DNA from: Rhyacophila brunnea
Lineage: Eukaryota > Arthropoda > Insecta > Trichoptera > Rhyacophilidae
DNA: 64,000 nt
Direction of reading: 5' to 3'
Assembly: GCA_022495005.1 (NCBI GenBank)
Contig: JAGYXB010000557.1
Location: forward strand, 2,161,160 to 2,225,159
Part shown: piece by piece, positions 48,215-58,197 of the stretch
Layout of the letters: every line of letters begins with the position of its first letter
How positions within the stretch are numbered: the first letter of the stretch is position 1
The notes under the pieces: model-generated
The model's input: only the letters and a program-made list of their open reading frames with translations
Database searches by the model: none
What the model was told of the DNA's origin: nothing
Translations under genes and position numbers: made by a program

Positions 48215-49765
48215 TTATTAGCTAACTAACTTATAATATGCATTGTAGAAAACCAATTTATATTTATATACCTACGTATAATATAATATGTAGATTAAAA
48301 GTGGCTGAATATTTTTTTAATTCGTACACGTATGCCTACGTGTGTTTGAAATTAATTACGGTATATCTTCGTAATAATACATGATCACTTAATCTAGTAT
48401 TTTATTGAAATGTGATAGGTACCTATTCAATTTTAGAGAAATTATGATATCATATTATGAATATAGCTTTAACGGATTAAAATTATTATTAATCAATATA
48501 TTTCAAAGCACCCAAATCTGTCCGGAAGTGGAGAGCCACTGGTATTAAAAAGTATACGTTGTTGAAAGTCAATATCTTTCTAGAGGTGTCGCAGAACATA
48601 TCAAAACTTTGGCGATAAGGTGATACAGATATACTTTCTTGAATAATAAAAAAATGTGATAATAATATATTGGTATTACTCATTGGTAAATATACAAAAT
48701 ATTTTTTCAATGTTCACAATAAAAGCTGTGCCTTCGGAAAACTTCAACGTCCGCGTCTGAAAGCATGGGACGTTTTTTTAAATCCCGCGTCTAAAAAAAT
48801 ACACGCTGTTTTTAGATGCGGATTTGATTCAAAAAACGACACCAATGAGTTATGCGAATGGCATTGTAAAAAAATCTGTTAAGATAAACTCTGTGGACGT
48901 TTATAATATTATGATCTCTCCCTATACAAGAAAATCTGACAATTTTTAATTATCTTACATATTTTGTCTACTGTCGTTGCACAGTTGATTGTGTTATGTT
49001 CTAACAATATCGTGTCACTAGGGTTGAATTAATCGGCTAACTATAATGTATAATACAGTTAATAAACTGTCCGCCCATATAAGCTCTGAGTTTTGCCAGC
49101 TGGTTCCTACCCTTTCTACAAGATATCAAACGCAACGACTGATGGTTCACGTCAGTGGTTAACTTTAGGTAATAAAACTAAATATTGATCGCTAAACTCC
49201 CTTTAATTACTTTAATAAATAGATACTTCCTAATCTACAAATTTCACTTATTTCAATTTATAATTTTCAGATTTACAAATCTAGAGAAAACCACAAGATA
49301 AATAATTGTTGTTATTAAACCAGGGATAAAAGTAAATATACCAAATCGTAACAGTCTTGCTGCTATGTAATATTTTTAGACATGTAATCATACTGTGGCT
49401 TAAATATAAAACTTAGCACAGAATATTGAAGAATGGTATTAGCGCAATGATATCTTAAGCAATGCATTAATTGATATTGCAGCTGCAAATATGTTAAAAT
49501 TAAGTATAAATTATAATTAAACAAGATCTTTTAATGAACTAAGAATTTATATTTAATGTTCCATATAAAATATTCCTGAAAAAGAAGGGTTTCTTCGTAA
49601 TATGACAAGGTCAAATATGCTCGATGAAGATTGTACAAAAAGGCTTGCTATAATTTATAAAGTAAAACCATTGCTAACGATTATCATTTTCATAGAAACT
49701 TAAGTCAAATTTTTAGTGAGATATAATGAGTAAGTAGCAACTATCTAAATCACGGACATTTGAAT
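48215..49765. other. Spacer with one hairpin
   Basis: Plus-strand frame 48670-48882 has a Cys-rich end but no recognised domain. Within it, 48786-48797 and 48809-48820 form a 12-bp inverted repeat (CGCGTCTAAAAA / TTTTTAGATGCG, one mismatch). The remainder is AT-rich. Confidence 0.4.
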
Positions 49766-49769
49766 TTTT

Positions 49770-50968
49770 GTCACAACAAGCATGGCATTACAAACGTCCC
49801 ATACGAGGAATAAAAATTCTAATAGAGAACTTAAAGTTCCCACCACCACCCGTCATATATGCACAGCTGTGGATATGCACGGTCGCTTTCCATGATGCTT
49901 TAAACGTGTCTGAAAGAAGTGATTTTAAGTGCCGAGACGGAGCCGCACGGGACTGATGCTGCAACCATGCACCGCAGTGCTCAAAGAATAAAGTTAAGAA
50001 AGAATTTTTATTTTGAACTGGCTCTGCTGTCCGTTGACGTTAAGCGCTTTGTATACCCGCTTACTGAGTGTCACGAATTGAAATGGATGAGTCTACAGAA
50101 GAATCGGGACTATCCCGCTCCCCATACGATGCTGCAAATTTCTCGAATGCCGCAAAGTTGGCCTCAGTTGCTATCAGACCTCCATGACCAATTGGGCCCG
50201 TATGAGGACGGACCGACCTCTAAGTTCCATAAGCGGGCAATCCCAGAGGATGTGTTCAACATCTTGCTGGTCATACCCACAGGTACAACCCGGCCTATTT
50301 ACTATCAAGCCAAACTCGTGGAGTCTGGCGGCGAAGTTGCCATGGCCGGTGAGGAACTGGCTAATCCAGTGCGAAGGTTGGAGTATTCTAGTTTGGTGCC
50401 TGCAGAATACGTCTGGAAAAAAACGGTTAGTGTGCCGCCCCTTGGGGGAGGCGGTCCATTTTGCCTGCCATGCCGCAAATGCGGTCTTGTACACAATGTC
50501 ACTTACAGTCTTCCTGTAATGAACGTCCTCGGATCTCTGCGGTGGTGTCAGATAGACACCGGCGAGTGTTGTGTTGATCCCCCTCAAGAGGAGGGTGATC
50601 GATCCTCTGACTTGAACGTGCATATTGAGAGGTAACACCCCCGCGAGTACGGCAAGTGCGTCAGTAGAAGCTGTGCGGTAGGCTTTGGTAAGCGAGATCA
50701 GCGCAAGTCGCTGTCCGCTTAGTAGTGCGCGTCTCACGTGAGTTAAGGAGTTTACTCGGGAATGCCAAATACTGGAGGCGTAACCGGCAATTACCATGAA
50801 AATTGCGCCGTATGCAACCTTAACGGCTCTAAGCTTAAGTCCCCAATTGCTGCCCGCCATTCGGGCCATTCTCTGATAAGCCGAATTGGCCTTAGAGACG
50901 GCCGTCTTAGCGTGGTGAACGAAAGACAGTATTGGTCGCCTCAAGAAACGATACACTTGAGCATTGCG
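49770..50968 (-). mobile_element. R1-type LINE, 5'-truncated
   Basis: It comprises the C-terminal coding part (50061-50968) and a probable 3' untranslated region down to about 49770. The block is strikingly GC-richer than its flanks. The tail boundary and TSD could not be located confidently. A 238-codon antisense frame over the same bases is a shadow. Confidence 0.75.
50061..50968 (-). pseudogene. R1-type ORF2 C-terminal region with CCHC knuckle
   Basis: About 300 codons of the end of an R1-clade ORF2. The fragment begins at about 50968 with NAQVYRFLRRP, in the region after the reverse-transcriptase core. It then has the AYGAIFMVIAGYASSIWH segment, RALLSGQRLALISLTKAYRT, and LPLNMHVQVRG. The zinc knuckle GCTCGYDQQDVEHILWDCPL gives Cx1Cx8Hx4C (C224, C226, H235, C240 counted from the GTG at 50954-50956). 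Before the knuckle is the KGRHTNRFFP motif. The frame stops at 50174-50176, but a shift of one base continues a matching C-terminus to a stop at 50061-50063, so there is one indel near 50177. The catalytic part is missing. Confidence 0.85.
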
Positions 50969-51023
50969 TTAATTCAGAGATAACTGGGAATACATATAAA
51001 TCACTTAAGCAACACCGCATTAC

Positions 51024-51678
51024 CAGGGATTGCAATATTTACGGTATTTCAAAACCGGTATTCCAGTATTTATCAATACCGAAATACCGGTTTTAAAAAT
51101 CCAATATACCGGAATTTTCGGTATTAAGAAATCACACTCGTTTACGTTTTTGAAAATGAATTAAAAGTTATGTGCTGCTAAAATGCAAATATATTGGAGT
51201 GAATCCAAGAGAGATGAAAAAATAATAAAATAAATTTCATCAAATATATTTATATAAGTAATTGTCGCGATGAATTATCATACTATTATTTCGAAATAGC
51301 ATCCGTGACAGAAATGTTCAATTATTCTATAATATTATTAATGACTGTACAAGCGTTGAATTTAAGAAGCTTTTCCTGCAGCCGGACTTATTTGCATTTG
51401 ATGAACTTTTGAGGGCTTTAGTTAAAATTATTAATATATTCAAATTATTTGTAGAGAATCACTGGTTCCAAAATTGTGATCAATTCATATTTTTAAATGT
51501 CAACATAATAAATGTAGATATGTAGACTTTTGCTATAAAATAATATTTTAAAAATATTTTAATAGCTATATTTATTAACAAGCACCTATTATGTTTTTTA
51601 ATGTTTAATAAATACCGGTATTCAATAAGAAATACCGAAAAACCGGTATTGAAATTTTCATTCAGTTTGCAATCCCTA
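51024..51678. mobile_element. hAT-type MITE with CCGGTATT subterminal repeats
   Basis: Ends are CAGGGATTGCAA (51024) and the complement of TAGGGATTGCAA (ending 51678), one mismatch in the first base. The perfect 8-bp TSD CGCATTAC is at 51016-51023 and 51679-51686. The first and last ~90 bp contain repeated ACCGGTATT or its complement (near 51054, 51087, 51109, 51613, 51651), as expected for transposase-binding sites. The interior has no open frame. At 655 bp it is non-autonomous; no autonomous partner is in the window, and its ends differ from the hAT at 10578. Confidence 0.9.
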
Positions 51679-51689
51679 CGCATTACCAT

Positions 51690-53660
51690 AAAAGTTTTTT
51701 GCGAGAAATACTAGGTAATAGGTATTATAAATAAACTAACCTGGTCACATTGGGTATTATAATCACAACACGCTGTGTAGGTACATCTGGCCGAACATAA
51801 TATCAATTAATACGCTACGCCAGTACATACCTAAAATGTCGCAATAAACCACTAAGTCCACGTCAGATTGTAAAGCCAATAAGATGATCAAAATATGTTT
51901 TAGAAAACATTCATATTAAATTATATATATTGCCTTGACTTATCCATCTTATCTGACACTCAATAACTACACTCTTTTACTAGTTTTTTTTTAAATTTAA
52001 CCCAGACAAGATACGTACCTAGTGCATACATACAAAAAATGTGACTAAGTTTGTTTTTTATTGTATAATTTTTTGAGCTGAGGTAGGTATTTGTCATATT
52101 TGATTACACGTATTATTATAGATGATTTTTTCCACAGTGAAACCAAAACATTCATGTAAAATCAACTACAATATCATTGGAAACTTCCGGAAAATGCACG
52201 TTTTCAATTTGCAATAAATACCCGTGTGATCGTATCCCATACTGAAATGGTAATAAGTTGAAAAATACACATTGAAAACAAATTTGAATATAACGGCGCG
52301 GAAATTTTCGATCGTACCTACTCAATTTGTTTGATAAACCATGAATAAAATGTATTATTTTTGGATTTTTTTATCAATAGTAAATTTAAATAATGATGAT
52401 AGACATATTATTATTATATTTACTTAATTTAATGTTATTATTCTTTGTAATTTTAAATAATATGTAATTGGAAATCTAGACGGGAGTGCAATATTTATTG
52501 ACATTTAGTTCTACTAATTTAAACATTATTGTAGATTCAGTCAGTTTATCAGATTCTATCCAGATCTATAAGACAAATTTTAGTTTCGGTAATCTGGTTA
52601 TGAATGTGGGCACCTAGTTAGTCAAGTAATTTAAATATCTATATTATATAATACTGACTCATCCTGCTTCCTTATATGTAATAATATTACTTATAATTAT
52701 TGAGAAACATAATTTTTGAAAACACTTCTGAGAAAATACATTAAAACCAAAAGAAAAAATCTTTTTGAAAAAAGTGAGGCACCCCGCAGGAATCGGAATA
52801 TAAATATATTTTCTGAGAAATGTTTTTAAAAATTAAGTACGTTCAATAATTAGAATGTTATAATCTTAAATCTTGTGAGTTATTCGTATAGTTAAAATAT
52901 TTATAAGTAGGTATATGATATAAATAATATTTATTATATCCTCAATACATATTTATGTATGTATATTTTATACGTAGTCATTGCAAACCCGGGATTAGCG
53001 CTTTAGTGTATTCAAGATAATGGAATGTCAAATTTAACAGTTTATATTGTATATGAAAACTCGGCACTTTACGCCCAGGGAGGGCTCTGCCCCCTCTGGG
53101 CCCCTCAGATGATGTTTACTTAAACCCTGACGGCCAAAATTATTAAATATGGATACAAGCTTTGCCTACTGATTCTCTGAATGCTGGTTGTAAACATTCG
53201 AAAGAAAAAAATGCCAATCTCTACTGCTAACGAAGTATATACGACTATTTACCTATTCATAGAGTAACTTTGCACTTTTTTATTGCACTGATACACCTGA
53301 TCGATTAATTACCTCGCATTAAATTAGATTAAATAATGATATTCACTTATAATAATATAAATAGGTAATATATTTAATAACATATTATTATGTTACGGAA
53401 TGCAAAGTTATGAAGTGACAACTCTACATTTATCAGAATACATTATTCTCAGATGGAATATCGGAAAACCATCTTGAAGAAGAGAACTTACCTTACATAC
53501 ATAATAAAAACTGCTCATGTACATTATCAAGACTACAAAAATAAATGACTTGTCTCTGCTTAAGTATAAAAGAAAAATTATAGAACCTAGAAGTTAAGCG
53601 CCCTCCTCCAAAACCTGCCCCGCACCACACTCGGTTAATACCGATTATATATATATTATT
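51690..53660. other. AT-rich spacer with a SINE fragment and a GC hairpin
   Basis: No gene. 52746-52800 matches the tail half of SINE family 3 (minus). 53073-53101 holds a GC-rich inverted repeat (GCCCAG ... CTGGGC, with an AGGGC-GCCC inner stem). Confidence 0.55.
52746..52800 (-). mobile_element. SINE family 3, diverged fragment
   Basis: AAAATCTTTTTGAAAAAAGT followed by GAGGCACCCCGCAGGAATCG aligns to the arms at 60446-60557 and 60732-60846. The tRNA-like head is lost. Confidence 0.55.
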
Positions 53661-53698
53661 ATACTAGCTGACCCGGCAAACTTTGTACCGCCTCAGAA

Positions 53699-56600
53699 TC
53701 AATAATCTTGTGTTAAATTATTAGCTGAATTAAAATACTCAAAATGAATTAAGTTCAATAAATGTGCAAAAATCAAATCAAAATGAAATAGATTACATAG
53801 TTTTGGTTGGTTCAGATTTCGAAGCATGATAACTACCAAGTTAATCTTCAGTTGTAAATTGTGCGGTGGCAAGCCAGGCAGATCCAATAAGTTTAAAAAT
53901 TCAGTTGGATAGTTGGTTGCTTCTTCTTCGTTTATTATACAGTCGTTAGATTTGAAGGAATGCATTGGACCAACGATTTGATTTTGAATTGTGGAGTTTA
54001 AGTGATCCATATATTTGTTCTTTGCCGCAAAAATTGCTCATTCACTCAACCAATTGTGATTTTTGTGGTTAGCAATGACGTCCGGGAACACTTTGTTGAT
54101 GAGGTCGTCCTTCGCTGAGACGAAATTTTAAAAATTCGGCGGAAACGAAATCAATCCGTTCGATTCGTCGACAGGAACACGGCAGTTACCGATAGTCAGC
54201 AATTGCTTAGAGAAATCGTTGGCAGATGGATCGTTTAGCAATGCAACTCGCATGTTCGTTGTCAGCCGAAGTTTCTTCACATAGCGCCACAGAGTCGATT
54301 ATTTGAGGCAAGCGTTCATTTCATCGGCAGCGGTCGATCTTGGAATGACTGGTAGTGTTTGGCAGAAATTGCCAGATAGTAGAATCATTGCGCCACCAAA
54401 ACATCTTGGGTAATTGCGCAGATCTTTCATAGTTCGATTGAGTGCTGCCAATGCGCATTTGTGCGCCATTGTGCATTCATTTCAGGTGATGATTTTACTT
54501 GCTACCAAAACTTTGGCCATTGCTGAGTGTTTCGCAATACTGCTTGTCAGTGTTTCAGTCATTTGAAGGTTTAACGGCAATTTCAACGCTGAATGAGCCG
54601 TTCGGCATCCTTCTAACAACGTGGCCGCTATCCCAGAAGAAGCAACTGCTACAGAAATTTTGGATCTCGCACGAACAGTGGCCAAAATCAATGTCATGAG
54701 AAATGTCTTCCCAGTTCCACCAGGCGCATCGAGGAAAAATAAACCACCATTTCCATCATCAATTGCCTTCATTAACGTATCGTACATTTCCTTTTGTTTG
54801 GGGTTCAACATTGGTACATTCGATCGAACCAATAGGTTCAATGCATCTTGATCAATTCATGTTCACGTTCCAATTCTCGAATAAAAGCGTCATTCATTCC
54901 ATGATGTGGCGTTGGCATTCCTAACTTGACTAACAAACTGCCGCACATGAGATAACACATGTCTTCGATCAAAAGCAAAGCCTGGTTATGTATTTCCTCA
55001 TTCACTTCGAGATCGGGATTCTCTGAACTGACACGAATTTGATGTAAAATGTCTTCTGACATGTCATCCTTGTACTTGTTTCACAGCTCAGGTGGATTTG
55101 ATGGGAAGCATGTCGAAATAATGATAGCAAATAATGTGCGTATCTGACTTGGAGATGCAGAAATAAATGCTTTAGCGATTGTCATGTCCCAATGAGTATC
55201 ATTTTCAAGCAAATTGAGCTTTTGACATACAGTACAAAATTTTGGGCACACTACACCATTGACAGTTTGAAGTGATTCAAATGATGTCGGCCCACGAACA
55301 TTTACCAGCAGCAACTGCAAGTAGAATCATTCGCCATTCTTTGGATGAATTGTGTAAATGCGACCAAGAGCATCAGTAGAATGCACATCCGGATGATCAG
55401 GAACCGCATCGCCTTGCTTCCGACGTTGAAATTTCTTCGATGAAGCGTTCCAAGTGTAATAACGTGGTATCTTAGAGTAGAACAACGTTCGTGCAAACGG
55501 ATCGCTTTGGCAAATCGAAAAGAAACTGGTCAATGTTGGCGCTGGAGATATTTCAGCACGTTGAGCAACATTCGATGCGTTGAAATAAACTTGTTGACCA
55601 TTCTCCAGATGCACCGCCAAATGTACAGCAGTGGGATGACGTTCATGAATGGGGAATGAGAGAATACGCCAAATTGCTTCATTGCAGCTCACATATCGAC
55701 CAACTTGATAGTGCGTGATTTCATCATTGGTATTGGGAGTTTGAACGCCAAAAACTACAATATCGCTGCCTTTGGTGACATATTTGCAGATGTATTTGAT
55801 GGACTTCACTGAATTGCAAAACTCCACGTTGCAATGCGCCTTGAATGTTTTGGAAAAAAGTGGCAAATACGGAACAATCCAAGTGTTGTCGACCACGATA
55901 TCGTTTCACTTCATTTTCGTTGTGATAGTTCTACCGTTATCATTGGGTGATCGACGCCGATACAGTGGATAACCATCATTGGCAGTGATAGTCTCCGCCG
56001 TTAAACTTTATGGATAACGCTTGGAACACTTGCTGTCAACCATGCACGGTGATTGGGGGTTGATGGCGCCACACTGTCCATAAATCATGTAAGTAATTAC
56101 AACATCATGCAGGTCTGGATCGGTTTCGGGATCAGGAATCTCGGCACATATGATGTCATCTTTTTGGTCTGGTCGAATTCTTTCGACTAACCAAATAAGA
56201 ATGTGTGCATGCGGCAAGCTTCGTTTTTGTCATTCAATAGAATACATCCAGCATCGAGTTTCCCAAAGACGCGATGTTTAACAATGTAGTTCATCAGCGA
56301 CAAGATTTTTTGTTTGAAGACACGTGCGGTGATGTCGTGCCGATCACTTGATGTTTGTCCGGGGAGTAGCGGTTGAACAATTTCTATTCATTTCGGATTT
56401 CATGTAAAGGTGATGAATAGATCTGGACGACCGTAATGACGAACATATATCATTGCATCTTGCGCATATTCATGCATATGACGTGGGCTGCCAATGTACA
56501 TCGCCGATAGAATAGTCAATCGACCAACATTAGCTGCATCTCCTACGGTGCTGATTGCATCGCGTAGATGAATATACTCCTCCGATCGCAGATTGGCTTG

Positions 56601-56703
56601 GTTCAACCGAATGAAAGTGAGGCGCTCCGTCTCGATTTTAAGCAATCGACGAAATCGCAGCAAATAGTTGTCAGCATTTTGACGAATCATCAAATGATAA
56701 ACA
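53699..56703 (-). pseudogene. Helitron Rep/helicase, multiply disrupted
   Basis: Order from the 5' side: HLMIRQNADNYLLRFRRL then KIETERLTF with about ten residues lost between them; HEYAQDAM...FITF; the HUH motif LPHAHILIWL (56188-56217); the two-tyrosine motif KYICKYVTKG (55767-55796, Tyr35 and Tyr39 of the local frame); ALGRIYTI; LLLVNVRGPTSFE; then Walker A APGGTGKT (about 54704-54727), motif Ia VASSGIAATLLEG, and ECTMAH, GNFCQTLPVIP, LPPHNLQLK. In-frame stops: 56400-56402, 56388-56390, 56008-56010, 55906-55908, 55327-55329, 55081-55083, 54482-54484, 54299-54301, 54128-54130, 54038-54040. Frameshifts lie near 56240 and 54845. Several stops replace expected Trp, Cys or Arg codons, consistent with point mutation. 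It cannot be functional. Confidence 0.92.
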
Positions 56704-56813
56704 CTGGAAAATTAATCACATAATTCAAAATTACATAATGAAGCAGTTATGGATGCACACACAATCACAAATTCGATAACCTCACAAAGTTAACATCTTC
56801 GAAGGCAACTTAC
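56704..56813 (-). other. Candidate intron in the Helitron 5' region
   Basis: The minus strand has CG|GTAAGT at 56813 and TTTTCCAG at 56704, 110 bp apart. Removing it joins the frame at 56814-56992 in phase with HLMIRQNADN of the Rep remnant (CG plus T gives Arg). The sites are read directly; that they are used is inference. Confidence 0.4.
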
Positions 56814-56992
56814 CGTTTGAAAATCACGATCGAAATAGCTATTTGCGCACCTAGCTGGTAATAGGCTCGATTATTCACGTAGATCGATTGTCGAATGAAG
56901 TTCGAATGTTGGTTTTTGAAATTGGTAGGTAAATAATGAGCAATACCAGCAATGAGATCATGTAATTTTATCCTTGGCTTTATTTTTGGACG
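56814..56992 (-). CDS. Candidate exon fused upstream of Rep, unknown origin
   Basis: A 179-bp block on the minus strand is preceded by TTTACTTCTTTGACAG and followed by CG|GTAAGT. It is open for 59 codons in the frame that splices in phase to Rep and contains IYVNNRAYYQLGAQIAISIV. I do not recognise it, and it is not the Helitron N-terminal domain seen at 38848-39686. It may be a captured host exon or a family-specific 5' exon. Two other small open readings overlap the neighbourhood: a 45-codon minus frame at 56980-57117 and a 44-codon plus frame at 56956-57090 (with KKIQAGQLPPKFTGVYNKVF). The true coding strand is therefore uncertain. Confidence 0.3.
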
Positions 56993-57410
56993 CTGTCAAA
57001 GAAGTAAAAAAGATTCAGGCCGGACAACTTCCTCCAAAATTCACCGGAGTATACAACAAAGTCTTTCGGGATTATCTGAGGCTGAACTGAATCAACTGTC
57101 AAAGGAAAGCCTTTCATTTGTTTGTTTGTTTCTTGTTTATTCTTTCTGTCATGTATCATTGTATATGGATTTAATTATTTTGTGATTTTCTTTTATTTTC
57201 GATTGCGCGTTCATTGTTCAAAATGTCAAAATGTATGAGAAAATTAATTTTCTTCATATTTTTTTTCCCGTGAATTTTCCAATATTTTAATAGTTATTCT
57301 GCTATTCGGGGCTGAGACAAATCCAACAATGAAAAGATCGTAAAAATCGGTTTAGCCGTTCTCGAGTTATAAATGGTGTAACTAACCCGACTTTCTTTTA
57401 TATATATAGA

Positions 57411-57670
57411 TTAATATCGAGCGTATCGCGGGACCCTACAATTGGTGATGTGAAGCATCTGAAACAATTGGACTGGGAGTGTCCTGGGAGAAGATGCCCA
57501 AGACTTAGGTTACTACGCTCAAAGTAAGCTCTAACTGAGTTTAGTGAGTTTATGCAAAGTGCCAGGAAGAGAAAAGCACATGGAAATTACGAAAAGAAAA
57601 TGAAGTTACGCAGTGTATATAGCAAAGAAAGCGAAGCTAATCACGTGGACAGCAAAAAAATATGTGGAGA
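57411..57670. other. Unassigned block between Helitron and R1 fragment
   Basis: Less AT-rich than the general spacer; no recognisable frame. CCTGGGAGAAGATGCCCAAG on plus is reminiscent of retroelement 3' coding DNA but not enough to assign. Confidence 0.35.
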
Positions 57671-57675
57671 GATCT

Positions 57676-58197
57676 TCACGCCCGCAGTAAGACGCCGCAT
57701 TTTTTTTTGAAAGCAAGATAATCGGCCTTGGTAGCAACAAAGTCGGACGGGCTGATGGGCCCAACAGCTGGTTGGACCGACTTGAACATTTCGTCCTGTT
57801 TGGAGCACATTCTCAGACATTCCCAGAGGATGTAAAATTTACTGGTGTGATGCCACTTTATATCTGGAAAAAACATGTATGTATGCCGGCCCTTGGTCGA
57901 CTCGTCCCACTTTCGCTGCCAGGTCTTCCACGCCACGTTAAGCGTCATTAGACGTATTCTCCGTTTCAACGAGGTTACTTTTTCAGCAACAAGCCGAGGA
58001 GGCGGGGCATGGTGAAAGTCACCGACAACGGCCTCCTCGCCTTTGAAGAGCATCGTTGACGCACCGCTGACCTGTATATGCAGGTCAAGTGGGAGAATGC
58101 CGGCCAGGACCGGGAGCTCGTCAGTTGAAGTTGTACGGTAGGCCTTGGTAATGGACAGAAGCGCGCTGCGCTGTCCTCGTAGTAGAGAGCTTCTAAG
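57676..58197 (-). pseudogene. Second R1-type ORF2 fragment, knuckle deleted
   Basis: The frame is open from about 58197, well upstream of the ATG at 58051-58053. It reads LRSSLLRGQRSALLSITKAY and LPLDLHIQVSGASTML, closely matching the same segments of the R1 fragment at 50061-50968. Then follow RKWDESTKGRHTYMFFPDI and, after an abrupt jump, ILWECLRMCSKQDEMFKSVQ. The CxC half of the zinc knuckle and roughly 40 residues are missing between FFPDI and ILWEC, so an internal deletion removed them. Divergence from the 50-kb copy indicates a different subfamily. The extreme C-terminus includes SDFVATKADYLAF. Confidence 0.8.

Larger units (their letters stand above)
53664..57410 (-). mobile_element. 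Helitron with HUH Rep and helicase remnants
   Basis: On the minus strand it starts TCTATATATATAAAAGAAAG (57410) after A and ends GCCGGGTCAGCTAG (53664) before T. This gives TC and CTRR termini between A and T, as for Helitrons. The 3' end is nearly identical to that of the element at 38592, while the 5' ends differ beyond the first ~20 bases, so they are related but distinct subfamilies. Coding remnants run 53699-56703. The region 56704-57200 does not carry the usual N-terminal domain. Confidence 0.93.

Noticed and set aside
48670..48882. 70-codon Cys-rich plus-strand frame as a small secreted protein
   Set aside because: No signal peptide and no recognisable cysteine pattern.
49919..50635. 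238-codon plus-strand open frame, the second longest in the window
   Set aside because: It is antisense to the R1-type coding region, whose minus-strand reading shows family motifs including a CCHC knuckle; the plus frame shows none.
54499..55972. Several 60-76 codon plus-strand frames
   Set aside because: Antisense shadows of the Helitron helicase/Rep remnant.
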